This document shows, piece by piece, positions 1 to 6,225 of a DNA stretch of 10,787 nt. Positions within the stretch are counted from its first letter, which is position 1; each line of letters opens with the position of its first letter. The notes below the pieces were generated by a model. The model was given only the letters and a program-made list of their open reading frames with translations, did not search any database and was not told the origin of the DNA. The stretch is taken from positions 1 through 10,787 of the forward strand of contig WALH01000049.1 of the NCBI GenBank assembly GCA_015522935.1. Reading direction: 5' to 3'. Both the position numbers and the translations under genes were made by a program. This DNA is from DHVE2 group archaeon. Lineage in GTDB: Archaea; Thermoplasmatota; Thermoplasmata; Thermoplasmatales; Aciduliprofundaceae.

Positions 1-1196
1 CTTTAAATGCTCTCGGTGTAACCGTTCTTGCCTCAAGTGGTGATGATGGTGACACCACAACTCCAAGTGAACCATCCACGGCGGCACTTGATAACTATGG
101 ATTCATAGCAGTTGGCGGAACATCCCCCATACCAAACGGCGTTGATTCCAGTAGTAGCGATTTAAATAACACCCCTTATGAGACTATGGGCAACAACACA
201 AACACGAGTAATCCAAGAAGTGACGAAATTGTGTGGTATGATGCAGCGCATACCAATTCGGCAGGAGACCACTGGGGAACGCAGAGCGGTGTGAGTGGTA
301 CATACTCGGAACCCATCTGGCAGTCTGAGCATATTGGCTCATACAGTGGAAGGATTACAGCAGATATATCTGCGGTTGGGAACAGGACAATAATATTCTC
401 TTCGTATATTGATAGTAGTGGTACTTTACATGATCATCTTTGGCTTGGTTTAGCAGGCACTTCTGTTGCGTGTCCTGTGGTTGCAGGAATGCTTGCTGCT
501 ATGGCAGCTTACGGTGGTAGGTACTATGATGGCCATGGTTCTGTTACAGGAGATACGTCTATTTATGGATTTGGGTTCTTTGCACCTACTATATATAAGA
601 TAGGCTATGACTACTATCATAATGGAACGTATTCTTCCTCACCACCGTTCTTTGACGTGACGGAAGGAAGCACGGGAGGTGGCGGTGCTGCCACTACTGG
701 ATGGGATCAGGTAACTGGCTGGGGTGTGCCCGACGCTTGGAATTTAACTCACGATATTGGGCCTCAAATGGCAGCAGTTCAAACCAGTCTAACGATTAAT
801 GCTGGTCAATCGGCAACATATGAAGTTAAGATATTGTTCCCATATGACTGGACAAGTGAAATGGGGCATTTCGAGGTTCAGGGACTTCCATCTGGTGCGT
901 CATTCTCCACTGATGTGAGCTATGTGCATCCATCGGGTAATGGTGCAGTTGCATGGGTTAACTTTACTATAAGCACGTCCACATCTACTCCAACGGGTAC
1001 ATACACCCTATACATAACTGCTTACACATACAATCATACTTCTGGGCACTGGGGCAATCTTACAAAGACTATAGCCGTAACATTAGTTGTCAACAAAGCA
1101 GTGCCTGAATTCTCAACACCGCTATTGCTACCCATACTTATCGTATTCATTGGTTTTATGGCAGTGTGGCGCAGAAGGAGGAGAAAGAATATTTAG
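1..1196 (+). CDS. Sedolisin (S53) family secreted peptidase, C-terminal part, 5' end outside window
   Basis: Partial gene; the frame is open from base 3, giving 397 visible residues, and the true start lies upstream. The visible part begins at the oxyanion-hole region of the S53 fold: ASSGDDG (Asp at visible residue 14), then VGGTS (37-41), an ADISAVGNRT stretch resembling the sedolisin PDVSA segment, and the catalytic Ser in AGTSVACP (visible residue 154). The FFDVTEG and GWDQVTGWGVPD motifs near 217-243 match the S53 calcium site. The catalytic Glu and Asp would lie before the window. A beta-sandwich (Ig-like) domain follows (about 250-365, with GLPSGASFS and TPTGTYTLYI). The C-terminus is VPEFSTP, a hydrophobic helix and RRRRRK, a PEF-CTERM-like anchor. 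The enzyme is probably an extracellular, surface-anchored protease. Many N-X-S/T sequons fit glycosylation. Family call is firm; processing of the anchor is inferred. Confidence 0.9.
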   Translation, partial: LNALGVTVLASSGDDGDTTTPSEPSTAALDNYGFIAVGGTSPIPNGVDSSSSDLNNTPYETMGNNTNTSNPRSDEIVWYDAAHTNSAGDHWGTQSGVSGTYSEPIWQSEHIGSYSGRITADISAVGNRTIIFSSYIDSSGTLHDHLWLGLAGTSVACPVVAGMLAAMAAYGGRYYDGHGSVTGDTSIYGFGFFAPTIYKIGYDYYHNGTYSSSPPFFDVTEGSTGGGGAATTGWDQVTGWGVPDAWNLTHDIGPQMAAVQTSLTINAGQSATYEVKILFPYDWTSEMGHFEVQGLPSGASFSTDVSYVHPSGNGAVAWVNFTISTSTSTPTGTYTLYITAYTYNHTSGHWGNLTKTIAVTLVVNKAVPEFSTPLLLPILIVFIGFMAVWRRRRRKNI

Positions 1197-1206
1197 GTAA
1201 CTCCTT

Positions 1207-1258
1207 AACCTTTTTTGTTTTTATTTTTGAGATTTTGTATTTTTCATTTTTCCAAGAA
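1207..1258 (+). terminator. T-rich archaeal terminator after the S53 protease gene
   Basis: Just after the protease stop codon the plus strand holds several runs of 4-6 T interrupted by single G, A or C. There is no clear hairpin. Archaeal RNA polymerase commonly terminates on T-rich non-template tracts, so this is a likely intrinsic terminator separating the protease from the ribosomal operon. Inferred from composition and position. Confidence 0.6.
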
Positions 1259-1280
1259 CTTCAGGAGTTTGAGAAAACAC

Positions 1281-1287
1281 TTAAATA
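1281..1287 (+). promoter_or_regulatory. TATA box of the rpl44e operon
   Basis: TTAAATA preceded by a purine-rich GAGAAAACAC stretch that could serve as a BRE. Its centre lies about 32 bp before the ATG at 1316, which puts transcription start only a few bases before the start codon. No Shine-Dalgarno is seen before that ATG. Confidence 0.6.
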
Positions 1288-1315
1288 TCACCTTCTTATA
1301 CCACGATTGATTGAA

Positions 1316-1600
1316 ATGAAGATGCCGAGAAAGGTTAAGATGTACTGCCCGTATTGCAAAAGGCACACAATTCATGTGGTGGAAAAAGTTAAGAAGAGAA
1401 AGGCCAGCGAGTTAAAGGCAGGACAGAGGAGATTCCGTAGGGTGACAGCAGGATACGGTGGATTTCCAAGGCCAAGATTCGAGGGTCGAGAGAAGCCGAC
1501 CAAGAGGATAAATGTGAGATTCAGATGCACAGAATGCAATCGTGCCCACACCTCGCCAATGATTCGTGCCAAGAAATTCGAGTTAGTGGAGGTGAAATGA
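1316..1600 (+). CDS. rpl44e: 50S ribosomal protein L44e (eL42)
   Basis: A 94-residue basic protein of the large ribosomal subunit, the archaeal/eukaryotic eL42 family, located near the tRNA exit (E) site. It shows the family start MKMPRK, a first zinc knuckle YCPYCKRHT (Cys11, Cys14), a Lys/Arg-rich middle with the KPTKR segment, and a second knuckle FRCTECNRAH (Cys71, Cys74). The four Cys would bind one zinc. The frame is open further upstream to 1166, but that extension is translated T-rich spacer and would overlap the protease gene, so the ATG at 1316 is chosen (ATG at 1322 is an alternative). It is the first gene of a five-gene operon and overlaps rps27e at its stop codon. Length and motifs are normal for archaea. 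Confidence 0.95.
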   Translation: MKMPRKVKMYCPYCKRHTIHVVEKVKKRKASELKAGQRRFRRVTAGYGGFPRPRFEGREKPTKRINVRFRCTECNRAHTSPMIRAKKFELVEVK

Positions 1601-1791
1601 TGGGAGGGAATGAATCTAAAAATATAGACAAATCGTTTGTTAAAGTGAAATGCCCGAACTGTGGAAACGAGCAGATAATATTTCTCAGGGCAAGTACAGT
1701 TGTAAGTTGCCATGTGTGTGGAAGCACTCTTGCGGTTCCAACGGGAGGAAAGGCAGAAATAAAGGGTGAGATTTTAGAGGTGTATGCGTGA
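1600..1791 (+). CDS. rps27e: 30S ribosomal protein S27e (eS27)
   Basis: A 63-residue zinc-ribbon protein of the small ribosomal subunit. Cys18-Pro-Asn-Cys21 and Cys37-His-Val-Cys40 form the C4 zinc site, followed by the family TLAVPTGGKAEIKGEI segment. Two adjacent ATGs exist at 1597 and 1600. A strong Shine-Dalgarno GGAGGTGA at 1588-1595 lies 7 nt (from GGAGG) before the ATG at 1600 and 4 nt before 1597, so 1600 is preferred, though 1597 would add only one Met. The start overlaps the rpl44e stop (ATGATG), suggesting translational coupling. The pair L44e-S27e followed by aIF2-alpha is a widely conserved archaeal gene order. Confidence 0.94.
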   Translation: MGGNESKNIDKSFVKVKCPNCGNEQIIFLRASTVVSCHVCGSTLAVPTGGKAEIKGEILEVYA

Positions 1792-2552
1792 GGCGAGATT
1801 ATCCGGAAGTTGGAGAACTTGTAATCGTGACTGTTAAGAACATAAAACCTTATGGTGCATTTGTTACTTTAGATGAGTATGAAGGTAAGGAAGGATTTAT
1901 ACACATAGGAGAAGTTGCCACTGGTTGGATAAAATACATAAGGGATTATATTCGTGAAGGGCAGAAGGTTGTGTGCAAGGTAATGCGTGTTGATCCTGCG
2001 AGGGGACATATAGATTTAAGCTTAAAAAGGGTAAATGAGCATCAGAAGAGGGAGAAAATTCAGCGATGGAAAAATGAGAAGAAGGCAGAGAAACTTTTTG
2101 AAATTGTTGCACAGAGATTAAACAAAAGTGTGGAAGAATGCTATAAAGAATTTGGATATTCTCTCACAGATCATTTTGGCACGCTTTACGATGCATTTGA
2201 GGAAGCGGCTATAAATGAAGATTCATTGAAGGAAGATGGATTTAAAGGAGATTGGATAAAGGTTTTCACCGATGTTGCCAAGGAGAATATAACTCCTCCC
2301 TACGTTAAGATATCTGGATACGTGGAGCTCACAACCTCTCATCCTAAAGGTATAGAGCATATAAAAAAGGTGCTTTCTAATGCAGAGGATGAGGATGTAA
2401 TTGTCACCTATGTAGGTGCACCTAAATACAGAATCCAGGTAAAGGCCGAAAACTACAAGGATGCGGAGGAAATTCTGAGCAAGAAGGCAGAAAAGATAAT
2501 GAGAGAAATTAAAAAACTTGGTGGGGAGGCTGAATTTCACAGAAGGTTGTGA
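1788..2552 (+). CDS. eif2a: Translation initiation factor aIF2 alpha subunit
   Basis: A 254-residue alpha subunit of the archaeal aIF2 heterotrimer, which delivers initiator Met-tRNA to the small ribosomal subunit. Residues about 8-82 form an S1-type OB fold (GELVIVTVKNIKPYGAFVTL and EGFIHIGEVA up to DLSLKRV), residues about 85-170 a helical domain, and 172-254 the alpha/beta C-terminal domain that contacts the gamma subunit. Length is close to the usual 255-275. The start is GTG at 1788, overlapping the rps27e TGA as GTGA, with GAGGTG at 1777-1782 as ribosome site. Thr45, in VATGW, sits where many archaeal homologues have Ser, in the loop corresponding to the eukaryotic phosphorylation region; any phosphorylation here is speculative. 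The 3' end abuts nop10. Confidence 0.95.
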   Translation: MRRDYPEVGELVIVTVKNIKPYGAFVTLDEYEGKEGFIHIGEVATGWIKYIRDYIREGQKVVCKVMRVDPARGHIDLSLKRVNEHQKREKIQRWKNEKKAEKLFEIVAQRLNKSVEECYKEFGYSLTDHFGTLYDAFEEAAINEDSLKEDGFKGDWIKVFTDVAKENITPPYVKISGYVELTTSHPKGIEHIKKVLSNAEDEDVIVTYVGAPKYRIQVKAENYKDAEEILSKKAEKIMREIKKLGGEAEFHRRL

Positions 2553-2554
2553 GT

Positions 2555-2737
2555 ATGCATACATTGATAAGAAAATGTCCAAAATGCGGACGTTATACCC
2601 TGAAAGAAATATGCCCTGTATGCGGTGAGAAAACCGTGGAAGCTTTACCACCACGATTCTCCCCAGAGGATAGATATGGAAAATATAGACGTAAGCTTAA
2701 ATTAGAGGTGATGAGAAATGGAACCGATAATAGTTAA
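2555..2737 (+). CDS. nop10: H/ACA RNP complex protein Nop10
   Basis: A 60-residue protein, the small component of the archaeal H/ACA ribonucleoprotein that guides pseudouridylation of rRNA with Cbf5, Gar1 and L7Ae. A zinc ribbon (Cys8, Cys11 in KCPKCGRYTL; Cys20, Cys23 in ICPVCG) is followed by the family signature PPRFSPEDRYGKYRRKLK, which packs along Cbf5. The frame also allows a GTG start at 2549 overlapping the aIF2-alpha stop, but the ATG at 2555 lines up with the usual family start (M-x3-IRKCPKCGRYTL) and is better spaced from GAAGG at 2542-2546. The last 20 bases overlap the next gene, so the final residues RNGTDNS are read from sequence shared with its start. Confidence 0.94.
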   Translation: MHTLIRKCPKCGRYTLKEICPVCGEKTVEALPPRFSPEDRYGKYRRKLKLEVMRNGTDNS

Positions 2738-3473
2738 ATATGTGGAAAAACCGGAATTAAAAGATCCCGTGCTAATTGAAGGTTTGCCAGGAGTAGGAAA
2801 TGTGGGTAAAATATCAGCAGAATATCTGCGTGATCATCTGGATGCCAAGTTGATGGTTAAAATATATTCCAAATATCTCCCACCACAGATTCTAATAAAG
2901 GGTGATGGAACCGTTTATTTAGTGAAGAATGAACTCTGGTACTATAAAAATCCAAAGAAAAATGACCTCATAATTTTAGTGGGGGATTACCAGGGTATGA
3001 GCTCAGAAGGGCAGTATGAATTATCGTACAAAGTTTTAGAAATTGTTAAGGAATTCGGGGTGAAGAAAATCTTCACTCTTGGAGGCTATGGTACCGGGCA
3101 GATAAGTGATAATCCACGGGTTTTTGGAGCTGCAACCGAGCTCGGGCTTGTTGAAGAACTGAAAAAGTACGGTGTCTATTTCTCTCAGACCGAGCCCTCA
3201 GGTGGGATTGTCGGGGCGGCTGGACTTCTTCTTGGCTTGGGAAAAGTGGTTTTTGGTATGAATGGTGTATGTCTTATGGGTGAAACCTCAGGTTACTTCT
3301 CTGATCCTAAAAGTGCATACAATATCCTAAAAATAGTGAAAGATTACTTCCAGTTAGATATAGATATGACCGAAATAGAGTATCGCTCCAAGGAGATAAG
3401 TGAGATAACTACACAGGTTAAAGAGGAGCAGAAAGAGGAAGAGAGAAAAGAGGATTTAGGATACATCGGGTAA
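2718..3473 (+). CDS. PAC2 family proteasome assembly chaperone homologue (PbaB-like)
   Basis: A 251-residue soluble protein of the PAC2 family (COG2047 type), related to eukaryotic proteasome assembly chaperones and to the archaeal PbaA/PbaB proteins that interact with the 20S proteasome. Family hallmarks are IEGLPGVGNVGKIS near 20-33, the LILVGDYQGMSSEGQYE segment (86-101), LGGYGTGQ (121-128) and the glycine-rich SGGIVGAAGLLLGLG (161-175). After about residue 225 comes a very charged tail rich in Glu and Lys, ending DLGYIG, which could reach into proteasome alpha-ring pockets. The start has a strong ribosome site AGAGGTGAT at 2704-2712, and the gene overlaps nop10 by 20 nt, so it is co-transcribed with translation genes. 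Family assignment is firm; role in this organism is inferred. Confidence 0.85.
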   Translation: MEPIIVKYVEKPELKDPVLIEGLPGVGNVGKISAEYLRDHLDAKLMVKIYSKYLPPQILIKGDGTVYLVKNELWYYKNPKKNDLIILVGDYQGMSSEGQYELSYKVLEIVKEFGVKKIFTLGGYGTGQISDNPRVFGAATELGLVEELKKYGVYFSQTEPSGGIVGAAGLLLGLGKVVFGMNGVCLMGETSGYFSDPKSAYNILKIVKDYFQLDIDMTEIEYRSKEISEITTQVKEEQKEEERKEDLGYIG

Positions 3474-3498
3474 TACTCCTCATAATTCGAGATTAAAT

Positions 3499-3506
3499 TT
3501 TAAATA
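3499..3506 (+). promoter_or_regulatory. TATA box of fhs
   Basis: TTTAAATA with its centre about 28 bp before the ATG at 3530, within the 56-bp gap after the PAC2 gene. No Shine-Dalgarno lies in the following 23 bases, so the transcript is probably leaderless. No convincing terminator for the upstream operon is visible in this gap. Confidence 0.55.
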
Positions 3507-3529
3507 TCTGGAGTCATTTTCCATCTTTT

Positions 3530-5140
3530 ATGAAGTCAATAAAAGAAGTTGCGGATATGGTGGGTATAGAGAACATTATACCATATGGCCATGATAAGGC
3601 GAAGATTCCTCTCTCGGAAATCTGGAAGAAAGAAAGGAAAGGAAAAGTGATTCTTGTAACTGCGATTAATCCTACTCCTTATGGTGAGGGAAAGACAACC
3701 ACGGCTATAGGCACTTCACAGGCATTCTGGAAAATGGGTAAAACCAGTATAGTTACACTTCGAGAGCCATCTTTAGGCCCTGTATTTGGTATAAAGGGAG
3801 GTGGAACAGGAGGAGGGAAATCCAAAGTAGAACCGAGCAATGATATAAACCTGCATTTCACAGGAGATTTCCACGCTATTCAAATTGCGCATAATCTTCT
3901 TTCTTCTGTTGTGAATAATTCGATGTGGCACAAAACGATGCCCGATCTTGACAGGGAGAATATTCTGTGGGGTCGCGTCATAGATTTAGATGAAAGGAGC
4001 CTGAGAAAAGTTGTGGTTGGCCTCGGTGATAATGGAGGAGCTGTTATGAAGGATTATTTTGAAATAACGGCTGCAAGTGAGATAACAGCAATAATGGCAG
4101 TTGCTAAAGATTATAAGGATTTAAAAGAAAGGTTATCTAAAATTTTAGTTGGATTTAAAACTGACGGCTCGGCCGTTTTTGCCAGAGATTTCAAGGTTGT
4201 AGGTGCAATGGCCGCAGTTCTGAGGGATGCCCTCCTCCCAAATCTTGTTCAGACAACGGAGGGTACGCCTGCAATAGTTCATATAGGTCCATTCGCCAAC
4301 ATAGCCCATGGTCACAATTCTATTCTGGCAGATGAAATAGGAATGAGGTATGCTGATTATCTCGTAACCGAAGGTGGTTTTGGCTCAGATTTAGGTGCGG
4401 AAAAATTTGTAAATATTGTTTCCCGTATTGGAGAATTTGATCTTACTGGAGCGGTTCTTGTGGTTACAGCTAAGGCCTTAAAGCATCATGGCGGAGTGAA
4501 GAAGAAGCATTTGGATGAGGAGAATGTGGATGCGATAGAGAAGGGTGCCGGAAATCTTGAGAGGCATGTGGAAATTGTGAAGAAACTTGGATTTGAGCCT
4601 GTCGTTGCTATAAACCACTTTCCGCAGGATTCTGAAAGAGAGATTGACAAGTTGAGAGAAATAGTTGAAGATCTCCATGTGAAATTTGCGGTTAGTGAAG
4701 TCTTCTCTCAGGGTGGTGAGGGAGGAATTGAGATCGCCAAGCAGTTCGAAAACGTGGAGCCGAAGAAACCAAACTTTACGTACAAACTTGAAGATCCAGT
4801 TAGAGAAAAAGTAGAGAAGATAGCCATGGAGATATACGGAGCCAGTGGTGTGAACTGGGAACACCAAGCTAAGAAGGATTTGAAAATTGTGGATAAATTA
4901 GGATTCAATGATTTTCTTATATGCATGGCAAAGACTCAGTACTCGCTAAGCGATGATCCCAAACTTCTTGGTGCACCTGAGAATTTTGAGATAACGGTGA
5001 AGAGATTGAAGATATCCTCAGGTGTGGGATTCATTGTACCAATTCTCGGGGACATATCCACCATGCCCGGATTACCAAGTGTGCCTGCCGCAGAAAGCAT
5101 TGATCTCTTAGACAATGGAACGATTGTGGGAATAAGGTAA
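3530..5140 (+). CDS. fhs: Formate-tetrahydrofolate ligase
   Basis: A 536-residue cytosolic enzyme making 10-formyl-tetrahydrofolate from formate, ATP and THF. Signatures: P-loop PTPYGEGKTTT (48-58), REPSLGPVFGIKGGGTGGG (78-96), NLHFTGD (107-113), LPNLVQTTEGTPAIVHIGPFANIAHG in the middle, VTEGGFGSDLGAEKF, and the C-terminal SSGVGFIVPILGDISTMPGLP. Slightly shorter than the roughly 555-residue bacterial enzymes, with no obvious loss of motifs. Likely feeds formyl groups to purine synthesis or, with a FolD enzyme, exchanges with methylene-THF. No FolD or other folate gene is in the window; it stands alone with its own promoter. The gene is common in bacteria and patchy in archaea, so an old transfer from bacteria is plausible. 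The assignment itself is very secure. Confidence 0.96.
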   Translation: MKSIKEVADMVGIENIIPYGHDKAKIPLSEIWKKERKGKVILVTAINPTPYGEGKTTTAIGTSQAFWKMGKTSIVTLREPSLGPVFGIKGGGTGGGKSKVEPSNDINLHFTGDFHAIQIAHNLLSSVVNNSMWHKTMPDLDRENILWGRVIDLDERSLRKVVVGLGDNGGAVMKDYFEITAASEITAIMAVAKDYKDLKERLSKILVGFKTDGSAVFARDFKVVGAMAAVLRDALLPNLVQTTEGTPAIVHIGPFANIAHGHNSILADEIGMRYADYLVTEGGFGSDLGAEKFVNIVSRIGEFDLTGAVLVVTAKALKHHGGVKKKHLDEENVDAIEKGAGNLERHVEIVKKLGFEPVVAINHFPQDSEREIDKLREIVEDLHVKFAVSEVFSQGGEGGIEIAKQFENVEPKKPNFTYKLEDPVREKVEKIAMEIYGASGVNWEHQAKKDLKIVDKLGFNDFLICMAKTQYSLSDDPKLLGAPENFEITVKRLKISSGVGFIVPILGDISTMPGLPSVPAAESIDLLDNGTIVGIR

Positions 5141-5152
5141 AGAAAGAAAAAC

Positions 5153-5159
5153 TTTATAT
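5153..5159 (+). promoter_or_regulatory. TATA box of the metal-binding protein gene
   Basis: TTTATAT preceded by a purine-rich GAAAGAAAAAC (BRE-like), with its centre about 26 bp before the ATG at 5182. Transcription would start at or just before the start codon, inside or next to the palindrome at 5163-5179. No Shine-Dalgarno is present. Confidence 0.6.
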
Positions 5160-5162
5160 CCC

Positions 5163-5179
5163 GTTAGGTAATACCTAAC
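5163..5179 (+). promoter_or_regulatory. Perfect 17-bp palindrome, probable DtxR/MntR-family operator
   Basis: GTTAGGTAATACCTAAC: two perfect 8-base arms around a single central A. It lies between the TATA box and the ATG of a gene for a metal-binding protein. The TTAGG...CCTAA half-sites resemble those of metal-dependent repressors of the DtxR/IdeR/MntR family (DtxR consensus TWAGGTTAGSCTAACCTWA). Binding here would cover the transcription start and repress the gene when metal is plentiful. The palindrome is directly seen; the regulator is inferred. Confidence 0.7.
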
Positions 5180-5181
5180 CA

Positions 5182-6189
5182 ATGAAATGGAAGGCTCTCA
5201 TAATAGCGCTTATTCTAATCCCATTCGTAATCTGGGGATCAAATTTCTCTCACGCAGCATCTTCAGGTAAGCCCATAAAAGTGGTTTGTACTCTTCAGGT
5301 TTTCTCAACGATGGCCAAAGAGATAGGGGGGAACAGAGTTTCTGTGGATTACATAGTGCCTCAAGGCTCGGACATACATGATTATTCTCTCACTCAGAGG
5401 GATATAAACAAGATTAATTCTGCAGATCTCATCATTCTCGCATCCAGTGAATTCTTCTCTGTTGACTCTAATATAAAGAGTTTTGCCACAGGAAAGCAGG
5501 TTCTCGATTTTAACGACTATAATGCGACCCTTTATCCCCTTGGAAGTTTGCAGAGAAATGTGCATGGCTACTGGATGTACCCATCGAATGCCATAAACAT
5601 ATCACATGCCGTGTATGTTAAACTAAGCGAGATGAATCCTGATTCTTCAGATTATTTTTATCAGAATTACCTATCCTTTGTGAGGGAAGTCCAGAATGCG
5701 GAGAAGTACATTCAAATTTTAATAAAAGAATTTAACCTGAAAAACAAAACTTCCCTGCTTGCGGTTCCGGGAGTTTTCTACGTTGTTAAAACTTTGGATA
5801 TAGGGATTGCAGGTTCCATTTTGCAGGGCCCAAATAATTTCATATCTCCAAATGAAATATCCAAGATTGAAGATGAAATAAAAGAGGGTAAAATAAATTT
5901 CATAGTTAATGCTGTAGGACTCGAAGATTCCAGAGCTGGAAATATCGCCAAGGAAATATCTAAAGATACAGGAGTAAAAATCGTCTATGTGGATATATTC
6001 TCAGTGGATAATTACACTGCTACTCTAATTAAAAATTCGGCAATACTCAGTTCTTCAGATTATGTTTATCAGTATCCTGCTACTTCATGCAATGTTTATC
6101 CATATGTTTATGCTATTGCTGTAGTATCCATTATCTCTATTGTGCTGGGATACATGACATATCGATACAGGAGAGAGTTGTTGAAATAA
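5182..6189 (+). CDS. Metal ABC transporter substrate-binding protein-like (TroA/ZnuA superfamily), membrane-anchored
   Basis: A 335-residue exported protein of the cluster-9 (Zn/Mn/Fe) binding-protein superfamily. Residues about 5-26 are a signal sequence or N-terminal anchor; the mature part opens with IKVVCTLQVFSTMAKEIGG, typical of this family, then the first ligand loop GSDIHDYSLTQRD (His66), DLIILASSEF, and VHGYWMYPSNAI (His128), matching the usual second loop. Asp271 in VYVDIF fits the last ligand position. At the expected third ligand (often FHDAYGY) the sequence is LLAVPGVFYVV, so that His seems lost. Residues about 306-326 form a C-terminal transmembrane helix followed by RYRRELLK, an uncommon anchor for this family. 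No permease or ATPase is adjacent. Start is leaderless, right after the operator. Superfamily is likely; metal and transport role are uncertain. Confidence 0.75.
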   Translation: MKWKALIIALILIPFVIWGSNFSHAASSGKPIKVVCTLQVFSTMAKEIGGNRVSVDYIVPQGSDIHDYSLTQRDINKINSADLIILASSEFFSVDSNIKSFATGKQVLDFNDYNATLYPLGSLQRNVHGYWMYPSNAINISHAVYVKLSEMNPDSSDYFYQNYLSFVREVQNAEKYIQILIKEFNLKNKTSLLAVPGVFYVVKTLDIGIAGSILQGPNNFISPNEISKIEDEIKEGKINFIVNAVGLEDSRAGNIAKEISKDTGVKIVYVDIFSVDNYTATLIKNSAILSSSDYVYQYPATSCNVYPYVYAIAVVSIISIVLGYMTYRYRRELLK

Positions 6190-6201
6190 TTCGACACTTG
6201 T

Positions 6202-6222
6202 ACCAAAATATCTTTATTTGGT
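6202..6222 (+). repeat. Inverted repeat ACCAAA-N9-TTTGGT before the unknown surface-protein gene
   Basis: Arms at 6202-6207 and 6217-6222 are perfect 6-base complements with a 9-base AT-rich spacer that includes a TATA-like AAAATATC. The right arm overlaps the GGTGAT ribosome-site-like sequence at 6220-6225. It could be an operator or an mRNA hairpin masking the start, but short arms in AT-rich DNA also arise by chance. Confidence 0.3.
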
Positions 6223-6225
6223 GAT

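Noticed and set aside
1193..1210. TTAGGTAACTCCTTAACC near the protease stop codon as a second DtxR-like site
   Set aside because: The second half is CCTTAA rather than CCTAA, and it lies at the 3' end of a gene about 75 bp before the next TATA box, so it is an imperfect and badly placed match.
1166..1315. N-terminal extension of about 50 residues on L44e, from an upstream in-frame ATG
   Set aside because: It translates the T-rich terminator and promoter region, overlaps the protease gene in another frame, and is absent from the L44e family.
2405..2424. Nested inverted repeats CACCTA-TG-TAGGTG-CACCTA inside the aIF2-alpha gene, partly resembling the metal-type operator
   Set aside because: It lies in the middle of a coding region of a constitutive operon, encodes family-typical residues (TYVGAPKY), and lacks the TTAGGT...ACCTAA arms. 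Probably chance.
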